A DNA stretch of 9,320 nt from assembly GCA_964600045.1 (NCBI GenBank), contig CAZRHS010000053.1:1-9320 (forward strand), given 5' to 3'. The DNA comes from Phil1 sp964600045 (lineage in GTDB: Bacteria; Bacillota; Clostridia; Christensenellales; CAG-138). The position numbers were made by a program, and so were the translations under genes. Numbering within the stretch: position 1 is the first letter of the stretch; each line of letters begins with the position of its first letter. This document shows, in pieces, positions 1 to 5,537 of this stretch. The notes below the pieces were generated by a model. That model was not told where the DNA came from. It did no database searches and saw only the letters and a program-made list of their open reading frames with translations.

Positions 1-25
1 CCCCGTTTCTCCAGCGCGCTTGACT

Positions 26-54
26 ATAATACCAAACACTCCAAACTTTGTCAA
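26..54 (-). promoter_or_regulatory. Strong sigma70-type promoter reading leftwards out of the window
   Basis: On the minus strand a perfect TTGACA (54-49) is followed by a 17-base spacer and TATTAT (31-26), five of six matches to the -10 consensus. The predicted transcript starts near position 19. A GGAG on the same strand at 12-9 could be the ribosome binding site of a gene whose start codon falls just beyond base 1. The promoter lies downstream of yqeB and points the same way, so it probably starts a separate unit. The driven gene is not visible and could equally be an RNA gene. Confidence 0.75.
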
Positions 55-97
55 CGCCTTTTTTTCGACTTTTTTGATCTTGCTTTTTGATTTGCTC

Positions 98-122
98 AAA
101 AAAGCCCCGCGCCGCTTGCTTT
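98..122 (-). terminator. Possible weak rho-independent terminator after yqeB
   Basis: Read on the minus strand, AAAGC (122-118) can pair with GCTTT (105-101) across a G+C-rich 12-base loop, and the strand continues in a run of T (103-98). The stem is only five base pairs and the T-run partly overlaps it, so this is a weak candidate. It sits about 25 bases after the yqeB stop codon and before the leftward promoter at 26-54, which is where a terminator would be expected. Overlapping A/T inverted repeats (69-77 with 96-104; 82-90 with 96-105) could form alternative structures. Confidence 0.3.
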
Positions 123-145
123 ATTTAATCAAAAATTTTTTAGAT

Positions 146-943
146 TTACAGTTTTTTCATTATACCGCTCAGCCTGAGTATTGCCTCAAGCGTTCCGCCG
201 GCTATTGCGCTCGCTTTATCGGACACGGTATAGCAGTTTTGCACGTTGCCTCTTGGGTCAACATCGCCGCTTTTCATGCCGCCGAATACAGGAACGCCCT
301 GCGGTAAAAGGCCGCGAAGTACCCCGTCTATCTTGGTTTTCATGGGTTCACCGTTTACCGTGGCGACCGTATCACCAGCGCACACTATATCGCCTATTTT
401 GCTTATTGGTTCAAATATGCCATCGCACGGGGCGCGCAGCACTCTGTCCGCTCCGACACCGCCGATTATTCCCGGTATTCCCGTGTTCGGCGCGGCGCTC
501 CCGCTCAAAATCACCCTGCCAAGGTTATGCCCTCTCTGCGTTTCAATAACGGCATGGCAGTCAACGCCCGCCGTAAAGCCCGGCCCCAAGGCCACAACAA
601 TCGGAGCATCGTTTATAGTTGTGTTTATATTTCGCTTGGCAATTATGGCATCCACCATCGCATCAGGCTTCAATTCTTTTCTGCACTCGCAGTTTTCGTC
701 CGCGATAACCGGAATTTCCCCGGTCTTTATTATTTCAAAAGCCTCTTTTACGCTATCAGCTCTTCTTGCCTTCGCGTCCTCAACCATCGTTTCCCCAAGC
801 CTTATCGCCTCGCTGAAGCAAACGGTGCGGCGGATTGAGGTTGGGTTGGCTATATCCGTCATAACAACATCGAATCCCGACCGGTGCAGGCGCAGTGCCA
901 CGCCGCTCGCAAGATCTCCCGCACCCTTTATCAGAACAAGCAT
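146..943 (-). CDS. yqeB: YqeB-family protein of the selenium-dependent molybdenum hydroxylase system
   Basis: A 265-residue protein of the YqeB (EF2563) family. In comparative genomics this family marks genomes that use selenium as a labile cofactor in molybdenum hydroxylases; its biochemical role is not established. Seen here: an N-terminal Rossmann-like glycine motif (IKGAGDLASG, residues 5-14), a conserved central block VALGPGFTAGVDCH (117-130) continuing into IETQRGHNLG (133-142), and a C-terminal part with the G-rich spacing of a biotinyl/lipoyl-like fold (about 172-225) ending in GDVDPRG (226-232). No signal peptide or membrane segment is apparent, so it is probably cytoplasmic. The start is set at the second ATG (943) because AAAGGGG (957-951) lies 7 bases before it but only 1 base before the ATG at 949. 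Its start overlaps the yqeC stop by 13 bases, indicating translational coupling. Confidence 0.9.
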   Translation of the reverse strand: MLVLIKGAGDLASGVALRLHRSGFDVVMTDIANPTSIRRTVCFSEAIRLGETMVEDAKARRADSVKEAFEIIKTGEIPVIADENCECRKELKPDAMVDAIIAKRNINTTINDAPIVVALGPGFTAGVDCHAVIETQRGHNLGRVILSGSAAPNTGIPGIIGGVGADRVLRAPCDGIFEPISKIGDIVCAGDTVATVNGEPMKTKIDGVLRGLLPQGVPVFGGMKSGDVDPRGNVQNCYTVSDKASAIAGGTLEAILRLSGIMKKL

Positions 944-1599
944 TTCCATTCCCCTTTCATAAGCGATCCGGCATAGACCGGAGCGGACATAAGTTCCGCA
1001 AGCTTTTGCACATCATCGGGCTTGCAGGCATCGGTTTGATTCAAAAAAGCCTTGGTATGCAGGTTTTCCGCGTTTACCACGCGCGCCTCAATTTCGCATG
1101 TAGCGATATCCTCCGGGCCGCATTTGCCAAGCAGGCAATATTGCTCGGTTCTGTGCGCCGCGCTCAGAACGGTTTTGCCTATTCCGCTCATTCCTATAAC
1201 CAATATGGTATCGTTTGCGCACGGCGGAATAACAGGCTCATACTCAAGATGCGCCTTCAGCGGCAGTCCTTTTGAGCCATCCGCTTCCACTATCACATAA
1301 TCCGCCATTTCGCAGAGAGTTTCAACGCTTATATCGCTCGGGCAAAGCTTTTTCTCCGCCCCCATTTTAGCCACGCAAACCGTTCTGCCTTTTCTAATAA
1401 GCAGTCTTGCGTCATCCTCGCTTGGATTAAGAATTGTCGGCACATGCGGCGGCAGGGCAATATGCGTTGTTGTCATTATCACAACGCTGTTTTCTTTTTC
1501 AAGCTCGCGCGCCAAAGTATACATAAGCGTGGTTTTTCCGCCCCCGCCTATTATGGCGGTTGCCCCCCGCTTTATTTCCATAAGTTCGCTTAAAAGCAC
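931..1599 (-). CDS. yqeC: YqeC-family putative selenium cofactor biosynthesis P-loop protein
   Basis: A 222-residue protein of the YqeC family, the usual partner of YqeB and linked by genomic association to the selenium-containing cofactor of molybdenum hydroxylases. Seen here: a glycine-rich nucleotide-binding loop IIGGGGKTT (16-24), a VEADGSKGLPLK block (104-115) in the Walker B region, EPVIP (121-125), a second glycine motif IGMSGIGKT (135-143), and NQTD (187-190), reminiscent of a G4 guanine-specificity motif. Hence a soluble ATP- or GTP-dependent enzyme is likely; the reaction is unknown. The start is the GTG at 1599, preceded by GGAG with 7 bases spacing and matching the family's usual beginning (LLSE...). 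The frame stays open upstream to an ATG at 1713, but that extension would cross the promoter and has no family-like sequence. It is first in a two-gene unit with yqeB and diverges from xdhC. Confidence 0.88.
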   Translation of the reverse strand: MLLSELMEIKRGATAIIGGGGKTTLMYTLARELEKENSVVIMTTTHIALPPHVPTILNPSEDDARLLIRKGRTVCVAKMGAEKKLCPSDISVETLCEMADYVIVEADGSKGLPLKAHLEYEPVIPPCANDTILVIGMSGIGKTVLSAAHRTEQYCLLGKCGPEDIATCEIEARVVNAENLHTKAFLNQTDACKPDDVQKLAELMSAPVYAGSLMKGEWKCLF

Positions 1600-1629
1600 G
1601 TTTTTTCTCCAGTTCGTTATTCTTATATG

Positions 1630-1658
1630 AGAATATAGCATTTTTAACCGATGGTCAA
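1630..1658 (-). promoter_or_regulatory. Promoter of the yqeC-yqeB unit
   Basis: On the minus strand TTGACC (1658-1653) is followed after 17 bases by TATTCT (1635-1630). An overlapping alternative -10, TATATT (1637-1632), is preceded by TGC and so forms an extended -10 with a 15-base spacer. Either gives a transcript start near 1622-1626 and a leader of about 25 bases containing the GGAG that serves the GTG start of yqeC. Confidence 0.65.
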
Positions 1659-1671
1659 ATGTTTTTCGGTT
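1646..1671. repeat. Inverted repeat between divergent yqeC and xdhC promoters; candidate operator
   Basis: AACCGA (1646-1651) and TCGGTT (1666-1671) form a perfect 6-bp inverted repeat with a 14-base centre. It covers the yqeC -35 hexamer (1653-1658), and its right arm runs into the xdhC -35 (1670-1675). A dimeric regulator bound here could control both directions. No regulator gene is in the window and no known operator is recognised. A short repeat like this could also occur by chance. Confidence 0.35.
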
Positions 1672-1698
1672 GAATTGCGGCCCTTTTTCTGATATGCT
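1670..1698 (+). promoter_or_regulatory. Candidate promoter of the xdhC-family gene
   Basis: TTGAAT (1670-1675) and TATGCT (1693-1698) are separated by 17 bases, each matching four of six consensus positions. The predicted transcript begins near 1705, about 35 bases before the ATG at 1740, which has AGGGAG (1725-1730) as ribosome binding site. It is back-to-back with the yqeC promoter and shares the inverted repeat between them. Confidence 0.5.
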
Positions 1699-1739
1699 TG
1701 CAGCTGAACACATATCTTCTTTTCAGGGAGTATTATTAT

Positions 1740-2777
1740 ATGCAAAAGCTTTTTTCAGAACTGTATGAAAGACTTGCCGCCGGCGAAAGCGCTGTGCTGT
1801 GCAGCGTTATAGCCGCATCCGGATCCGTGCCGCGCGGCGCGGGGGCGAAAATGACCGTTTATGCGGACGGGCATACTGCGGGAACCGTAGGCGGCGGCAG
1901 CGTTGAGCTGCACGCCCGGCAAAATGCGCTTGATATTCTGGCAGGAAAGGGCAGCAGCATGGTCGCCTACTCCCTTGAGAAAGGCGAAATCGGTGACATA
2001 GGCATGGTTTGCGGCGGCAACGTGCGCATATATTTCAGCCTTTTTACGCCGGCTGATGCGCCCCTTGCGCAAAAAATAGCCGTCCAGGCCGCGAAAAGCG
2101 AGGACAGCTACTTAATTTACGCGATTGACAGCGGAAAGCTTTCGCATCTGTTTGTATATAAAACCGATGATGACCTGCCCGAGGGTCTTGACAGGGAGAG
2201 AATTCTGCCCCTGCTTGGGCCAAATGCCGTATACAGCAAATCAACTGACGGCACGGCGGACATATTCGCGGAGCCGCTTTCCTTTTCAGCCCGCGCGCTT
2301 ATATTCGGAGCGGGGCACGTGGCCCGCGCGCTCGCGCCGGTACTCAGGAGCATTGGCCTTCCCGTTTATGTTTACGACAGCCGCGAGGCCCTTCTTTCGC
2401 GCGAATATTTTCCGGATGCCAATGAGCTTACGCTCGGGGACTTTTCCGCCCTGTCTGCCGCCGTTAAAATAAGCCGTGCCGATGCCGTTTTCGTTATGAC
2501 GCCGGGGCATGAGGCGGATTACGACGTTCTTTTGAACATACTGCCCACCCCCGCGCACTACATTGGCTGCATAGGTTCGCGCCACAAAGCCGCGCGCACA
2601 CGCGAACGGCTTAAGCTTGCCGGTTTTTCACAAAGCGATATAGACCGCGTTCGCTGCCCGGTTGGCCTTAACATAGGCGCCGAAACGCCCGCGGAAATTG
2701 CGATAAGCATCGCCGCGGAGCTGATTTCGGTAAATTCCGGTATAGGCGGCGGCGTTAAGCCTTGGCCGCAGGCGTAA
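1740..2777 (+). CDS. xdhC: XdhC/CoxI-family molybdenum hydroxylase maturation protein
   Basis: A 345-residue two-domain XdhC-family protein. Characterised members bind the molybdenum cofactor and help its sulfuration and insertion into xanthine dehydrogenase-type enzymes. The N-terminal XdhC_CoxI domain shows SGSVPRGAGAKM (27-38), GTVGGGSVE (48-56) and MVCGGNV (89-95) with the conserved cysteine C91. The C-terminal Rossmann domain shows IFGAGHVARALAP (188-200), VYDSR (211-215), YIGCIGSRHK (274-283) and CPVGLNIGAETPAEIA (306-321), the family's usual ending. Both domains are complete and the protein is expected to be cytoplasmic. The ATG at 1740 is chosen for AGGGAG 9 bases upstream; an in-frame start at 1698 falls inside the promoter. 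Divergence from yqeC-yqeB points to a selenium-dependent hydroxylase as client, an inference from context. Its last 23 bases overlap the end of the convergent MATE gene. Confidence 0.88.
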   Translation: MQKLFSELYERLAAGESAVLCSVIAASGSVPRGAGAKMTVYADGHTAGTVGGGSVELHARQNALDILAGKGSSMVAYSLEKGEIGDIGMVCGGNVRIYFSLFTPADAPLAQKIAVQAAKSEDSYLIYAIDSGKLSHLFVYKTDDDLPEGLDRERILPLLGPNAVYSKSTDGTADIFAEPLSFSARALIFGAGHVARALAPVLRSIGLPVYVYDSREALLSREYFPDANELTLGDFSALSAAVKISRADAVFVMTPGHEADYDVLLNILPTPAHYIGCIGSRHKAARTRERLKLAGFSQSDIDRVRCPVGLNIGAETPAEIAISIAAELISVNSGIGGGVKPWPQA

Positions 2778-4104
2778 CATCGCCCTTAAGATATTGTCTT
2801 AGGAAAATAACGGACATTATAAGGCACGCGGCTTCGGAAACAATAGGCGTGTACCATATTCCGCTCGCGCCGAAAATAAGGGAAAGCGCTATCAGGCTTA
2901 TGCCCTGCAGAGCAAGGCCGCGGCCCACGGAAATGGCCAAAGCCTGCTTGGGGCGCTCAAGCGCCGTCATGTAGCCGCCGATAAGCACATTAAAGCCAAG
3001 CATTGTATAGCAGAATATATATGTTCTGAAAGCATCCACGCTGTATGCCTCAAGGCTTTCGTCAACATCCTTCAGGAACAGCATCACTATCTGCTCCGCG
3101 AACACATACAGCACCGTAAACACTATTGCCGCGGTTGCTATAACCGTACGCAGGCCGTATTTGAGGAGCGTTTTGCACTTTTCTCTGCTTCCCTCGCCGT
3201 AATAGTAACTTACAAGCGGCTGTGAGCCTTGCGAAATTCCAAGCATCAGGTTTATTACAACCGTGTTTATATACGATATTATCGTGTATGTTACAACGCC
3301 GTCATTGCCTATATAGCGCATTATGGTGCGGTTGAACAAAAACATCATAAGCCCCGTGCAAAGCTCGGTTACGCCGTCCGCGATTCCTATGGGTATAAGG
3401 CGCTTGTATATATGCGGATCAAAATGATATTTTCTTATTTTGAACGAGCACTTTTTGCCAAGGAAATGCACAATATAGATGGTGCTTGTTACAAGCTGAG
3501 AAAAGCCAGTGGCGAATCCCGCGCCGAAAGTGCCCATATCAAGCAGGAATATGGTTACATAATCCAAGGCGCAATGAAACAGGCACCCTATTATAACCGT
3601 TATAAGGGCTATATGCGGGAAGCCGTCCGTTTTTATAAGGATTTCAAGATTATACGAAATAAGAAAAAATGTGCTGAACGGTGCAAGGCCTTTAAGATAA
3701 GCCACCGTGTAATCAAGCGTAACCTCGTTCGCGCCCAGAAGACGCGCCACCGGCTCAATGAAAATAAGCACGATTGCCGATATTACAACGCCCAATATTA
3801 TAAGCACCGTCAGATTTTGGGAAAACAGTTCATCAGCTTCCCTGCTTTTCTTTTGCGCCATAAATATTGCTATTATGGTGCTTGCGCCCACCGCGAACAT
3901 TACCGCTATGGCAAAAAGCATATTGGTAAACGGCAGCGCCAGGTTAACTGCGCTCATGGCGTATTCCCCAACGCCGTGGGCCACCATCAGTCCGTCAACA
4001 ACGGAATAAAGGCAGAATACCAGAAGAGATGCGGTAGTAGCGGATACAAACCGCGCGAAGTCGCTTCGCAGGCTTTTGCCTGTGAGTTTCAATTTAGTGC
4101 ACAC
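2755..4104 (-). CDS. MATE-family multidrug/cation antiporter-type exporter
   Basis: A 449-residue integral membrane protein with about 12 hydrophobic segments, the usual size and topology of the MATE family, which exports drugs or metabolites in exchange for Na+ or H+. Seen here: the N-terminal first-helix pattern ending in YSVVDGLMV (33-41), as in Firmicutes MATE proteins; a Gly/Ala-rich second segment (54-80); and a second half repeating the pattern, with LGISQGSQPLVSYYYG (288-303), the hallmark region after helix 7-8. The substrate cannot be inferred. The start is the GTG at 4104: an in-frame stop lies 12 bases upstream (4119-4117). The AAAGGG before it is only 1 base away, which is awkward; a TTG at 4092 is the alternative, 13 bases from AAAGGG. 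It lies 55 bases after the EamA-type transporter gene, so co-transcription is likely, and ends inside the end of xdhC. Confidence 0.88.
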   Translation of the reverse strand: MCTKLKLTGKSLRSDFARFVSATTASLLVFCLYSVVDGLMVAHGVGEYAMSAVNLALPFTNMLFAIAVMFAVGASTIIAIFMAQKKSREADELFSQNLTVLIILGVVISAIVLIFIEPVARLLGANEVTLDYTVAYLKGLAPFSTFFLISYNLEILIKTDGFPHIALITVIIGCLFHCALDYVTIFLLDMGTFGAGFATGFSQLVTSTIYIVHFLGKKCSFKIRKYHFDPHIYKRLIPIGIADGVTELCTGLMMFLFNRTIMRYIGNDGVVTYTIISYINTVVINLMLGISQGSQPLVSYYYGEGSREKCKTLLKYGLRTVIATAAIVFTVLYVFAEQIVMLFLKDVDESLEAYSVDAFRTYIFCYTMLGFNVLIGGYMTALERPKQALAISVGRGLALQGISLIALSLIFGASGIWYTPIVSEAACLIMSVIFLRQYLKGDVTPAAKA

Positions 4105-4126
4105 ACCCTTTCGTTTTTATAATACA

Positions 4127-4153
4127 CGCCGTCGTTTTCCGCAAACGACGGCG
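4127..4153 (-). other. Perfect 11-bp hairpin between two transporter genes
   Basis: CGCCGTCGTTT (4127-4137) pairs perfectly with AAACGACGGCG (4143-4153) around the 5-base loop TCCGC. It begins 6 bases after the stop codon of the upstream transporter on the minus strand. Neither strand has a proper T-run after the stem (minus strand continues GTGTATTATAAAA), so it is not a classical rho-independent terminator. It may stabilise the 3' end of the upstream message or partly attenuate the MATE gene. Confidence 0.6.
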
Positions 4154-4159
4154 CTAAAA

Positions 4160-5044
4160 TTATTTCTTGTTTATCTTCTTTTCCTGCGCGCCGCCCAAGG
4201 CACACCACAACGTTACGGTTATCAATATAACCGCACTGCCTATCATTGCGAACGTGTCGGGCATTTCGCCTGTGCCGAGCCAAACCCAAACGGGATTAAG
4301 CACGATTTCTATCGAGCTTATAAGCACGCATCCGAGCGGCGGGCAATAGTTTATGGCCACGCTGTAAAGCGCGTACGGCAAGCCGAGCATGAATATGCCC
4401 ATCACGGCAACCATAACAACGGAAACCGCGGTAACCTCCGGCGGATAAACAAACGTGAACGGAATACCTACAACGGCCATCATCACAAGGCCCGCAAGCG
4501 TGCCCGAAAGCCTGTTTCCGCCCTCGCTTTCACCCATCAGCAAATACGCTCCGCCAAGGCTGCAGCCGTCTATTATCGCTATTATGTTGCCGAGCGTGCC
4601 GCCCGGGGCAAGCTGATCAAGGAAGAAAAGCGCAATGCCGCCAACGGTAAGCAGAACCGCCGCGTAGTCAATGCCGCGATATTTTCTGCCGAAGAATATC
4701 ATGCTGAGCACAACCAGCCAAACAGGGGATGTATACTGCAGCACTATGGCGTTGGCCGCGGTTGTAAGACGGTTTGCTATTATATAAAGAAAGCCCGTAG
4801 CGCAAACGCAGACGCCTATAAGAATCGTGCGCGCGTTAATGTTTATTTTCATCTTAAGCGCCTTCATGGCGATAAAAAGCGTTATGGCGCCGGCAAAACC
4901 GCGCCAGCCCGCCAGAACCATTGAATTCCACGGCGTGAGCTTTATGCACAGCCCGTTCGCGCTCCAAAGCAGGGCGCACGCGAGCATGAGCAATATGCCT
5001 ATATATTTTTTGTTTCCCTTTTGTTCGCTGATATTCTTTTCCAT
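4160..5044 (-). CDS. EamA/DMT-family transporter
   Basis: A 294-residue membrane protein of the drug/metabolite transporter superfamily, EamA type, with two repeated domains and about 10 transmembrane segments. Members move metabolites, often amino acids, nucleosides or sugars; the substrate here is unknown. Seen here: the first-helix pattern ALLWSANGLCIK (24-35), W47-R48 opening the second segment (GWRGF, 46-50), the helix 3-4 block with QYTSPVW (103-109) and FGRK (118-121) that ends EamA repeat 1, and in repeat 2 the matching INYCPPLG (231-238), IEIVLNPVWVWL (245-256) and GE (259-260). A short lysine-rich tail (KKINKK) ends the protein. The ATG at 5044 has only a weak AAGG 4 bases upstream. 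A TATAAT at 5059-5054 without a recognisable -35 could be a weak promoter. The MATE gene follows on the same strand. Confidence 0.88.
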   Translation of the reverse strand: MEKNISEQKGNKKYIGILLMLACALLWSANGLCIKLTPWNSMVLAGWRGFAGAITLFIAMKALKMKININARTILIGVCVCATGFLYIIANRLTTAANAIVLQYTSPVWLVVLSMIFFGRKYRGIDYAAVLLTVGGIALFFLDQLAPGGTLGNIIAIIDGCSLGGAYLLMGESEGGNRLSGTLAGLVMMAVVGIPFTFVYPPEVTAVSVVMVAVMGIFMLGLPYALYSVAINYCPPLGCVLISSIEIVLNPVWVWLGTGEMPDTFAMIGSAVILITVTLWCALGGAQEKKINKK

Positions 5045-5062
5045 AAGGCCTTGATTATACCT

Positions 5063-5082
5063 AAAAAACGGCCCTTGAGCCG
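5063..5082 (-). terminator. Rho-independent terminator-like hairpin behind the ferredoxin gene
   Basis: On the minus strand CGGC (5082-5079) pairs with GCCG (5072-5069), optionally lengthened by a G-U pair, and is followed directly by TTTTTT (5068-5063). The stem is short but all G-C, and the T-run is clear. It lies about 80 bases after the ferredoxin stop and 19 bases before the EamA gene, so it could end the ferredoxin transcript or limit read-through into the transporters. Confidence 0.5.
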
Positions 5083-5113
5083 CATTTTACCGATTTTTGT
5101 TCGAATGGATACA

Positions 5114-5145
5114 GATACGGCCCTCCCTCTTCGGAAGGGCCGATC
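5114..5145 (-). terminator. Stable hairpin just after the ferredoxin gene
   Basis: Read on the minus strand, GATCGGCCCTTCC pairs with GGGAGGGCCGTATC: ten continuous pairs including one U-G wobble (5142-5133 with 5127-5118), a 5-base loop, and three more pairs beyond a single bulged base. It starts 16 bases after the ferredoxin stop codon. No T-run follows, so it is more likely a 3'-end stabiliser acting together with the T-tailed hairpin at 5063-5082 than a terminator by itself. Confidence 0.5.
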
Positions 5146-5161
5146 CTGTTAGCAGTTGTAA

Positions 5162-5332
5162 TTAGTCCTGCTTGGGAGCACCGACGGGGCAAGTGCCTTC
5201 GCAAGCACCGCAGTCAATGCACGCATCGGGGTTGATCTCGTAGTGTTCGTCACCCTGAGAGATAGCGCCAACGGGGCAACCGTCTGCACAAGCGCCGCAG
5301 GAGATGCAAGCATCAGTGATCTTATAAGCCAT
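5162..5332 (-). CDS. 2[4Fe-4S] clostridial-type ferredoxin
   Basis: A complete 56-residue ferredoxin, a small soluble low-potential electron carrier. It has two canonical cluster motifs of the form CxxCxxCxxxCP: C9, C12, C15, C19-P20 and C38, C41, C44, C48-P49. By family rule, three cysteines of each motif plus the last of the other bind each 4Fe-4S cluster. The two halves are near-duplicates (DACISCGACADGCPVGA and DACIDCGACEGTCPVGA), as usual in this family. The ATG at 5332 has an excellent GGAGGT 8 bases upstream and an extended -10 promoter. Codon use differs from the neighbours: of five Ile codons four are ATC, one ATT and none ATA, and GCT is frequent for Ala, as expected of a very highly expressed gene. 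It is probably monocistronic, with hairpins behind it. The partner enzyme cannot be told from this window. Confidence 0.96.
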   Translation of the reverse strand: MAYKITDACISCGACADGCPVGAISQGDEHYEINPDACIDCGACEGTCPVGAPKQD

Positions 5333-5364
5333 GGTAAATTACCTCCGGTCATTATTCTCCGTAT

Positions 5365-5392
5365 ATTGTAGCATATAACCAGAAAAAATCAA
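5365..5392 (-). promoter_or_regulatory. Extended -10 promoter of the ferredoxin gene
   Basis: On the minus strand TTGATT (5392-5387), a 16-base spacer and TACAAT (5370-5365) preceded by TGC, giving an extended -10 element. The predicted start is near 5358, leaving a leader of about 25 bases that contains the GGAGGT (5346-5341) used by the ferredoxin ATG. Confidence 0.7.
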
Positions 5393-5473
5393 GGGGTGTG
5401 AGATGCGGTTGTGCTAAGTCATTTTTTATTTTCTTGTTCAACGGATATTATGAAAACAGATACAAGCTGCATG

Positions 5474-5502
5474 TTGGAATATAGCTAAAAATAGTATATA
5501 AT
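5474..5502 (+). promoter_or_regulatory. Near-consensus promoter of fba
   Basis: TTGGAA (5474-5479) is followed after exactly 17 bases by a perfect TATAAT (5497-5502). The predicted start is near 5509, about 28 bases before the fba ATG, with AAGGAGA (5524-5530) as ribosome binding site. No second comparably good promoter appears before kamB or kamC, so it may serve the whole plus-strand group. The 81 bases between it and the divergent ferredoxin promoter show no clear operator or riboswitch. Confidence 0.75.
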
Positions 5503-5537
5503 AGTAACAATCATGAACACATAAAGGAGATAAAACC

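Noticed and set aside
246..962. Open frame on the plus strand opposite yqeB (238 codons)
   Set aside because: YqeB motifs are all present on the other strand; this frame shows only low-complexity Ser/Pro/Ile-rich sequence.
1600..1713. N-terminal extension of YqeC up to an ATG at 1713
   Set aside because: The extra 38 residues cover the promoter and the divergent leader, resemble no YqeC start, and a GTG with GGAG at good spacing exists at 1599.
3229..4122. Long open frame on the plus strand opposite the MATE gene (297 codons)
   Set aside because: It is the mirror of a clear membrane protein gene, has no family-like sequence, is rich in Tyr/His/Arg/Lys as expected of an antisense frame, and has no ribosome binding site.
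4119..4124. TATTAT on the minus strand as a -10 for the MATE gene
   Set aside because: No -35 at a usable distance (the position lies inside the hairpin), and the resulting leader would be about 8 bases.
4076..4924. Long open frame on the plus strand opposite the EamA transporter gene (282 codons)
   Set aside because: Composition is that of an antisense frame, no recognisable domain, and the opposite strand holds a well-supported transporter.
5149..5352. A 67-codon minus-strand frame overlapping the ferredoxin gene
   Set aside because: It is an out-of-frame reading of the ferredoxin gene, which has eight correctly spaced cysteines and an ideal ribosome binding site in its own frame.
5393..5473. 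Riboswitch or small RNA between the ferredoxin and fba promoters
   Set aside because: It lies upstream of both predicted transcript starts, and no strong stem-loop or recognised motif was found.
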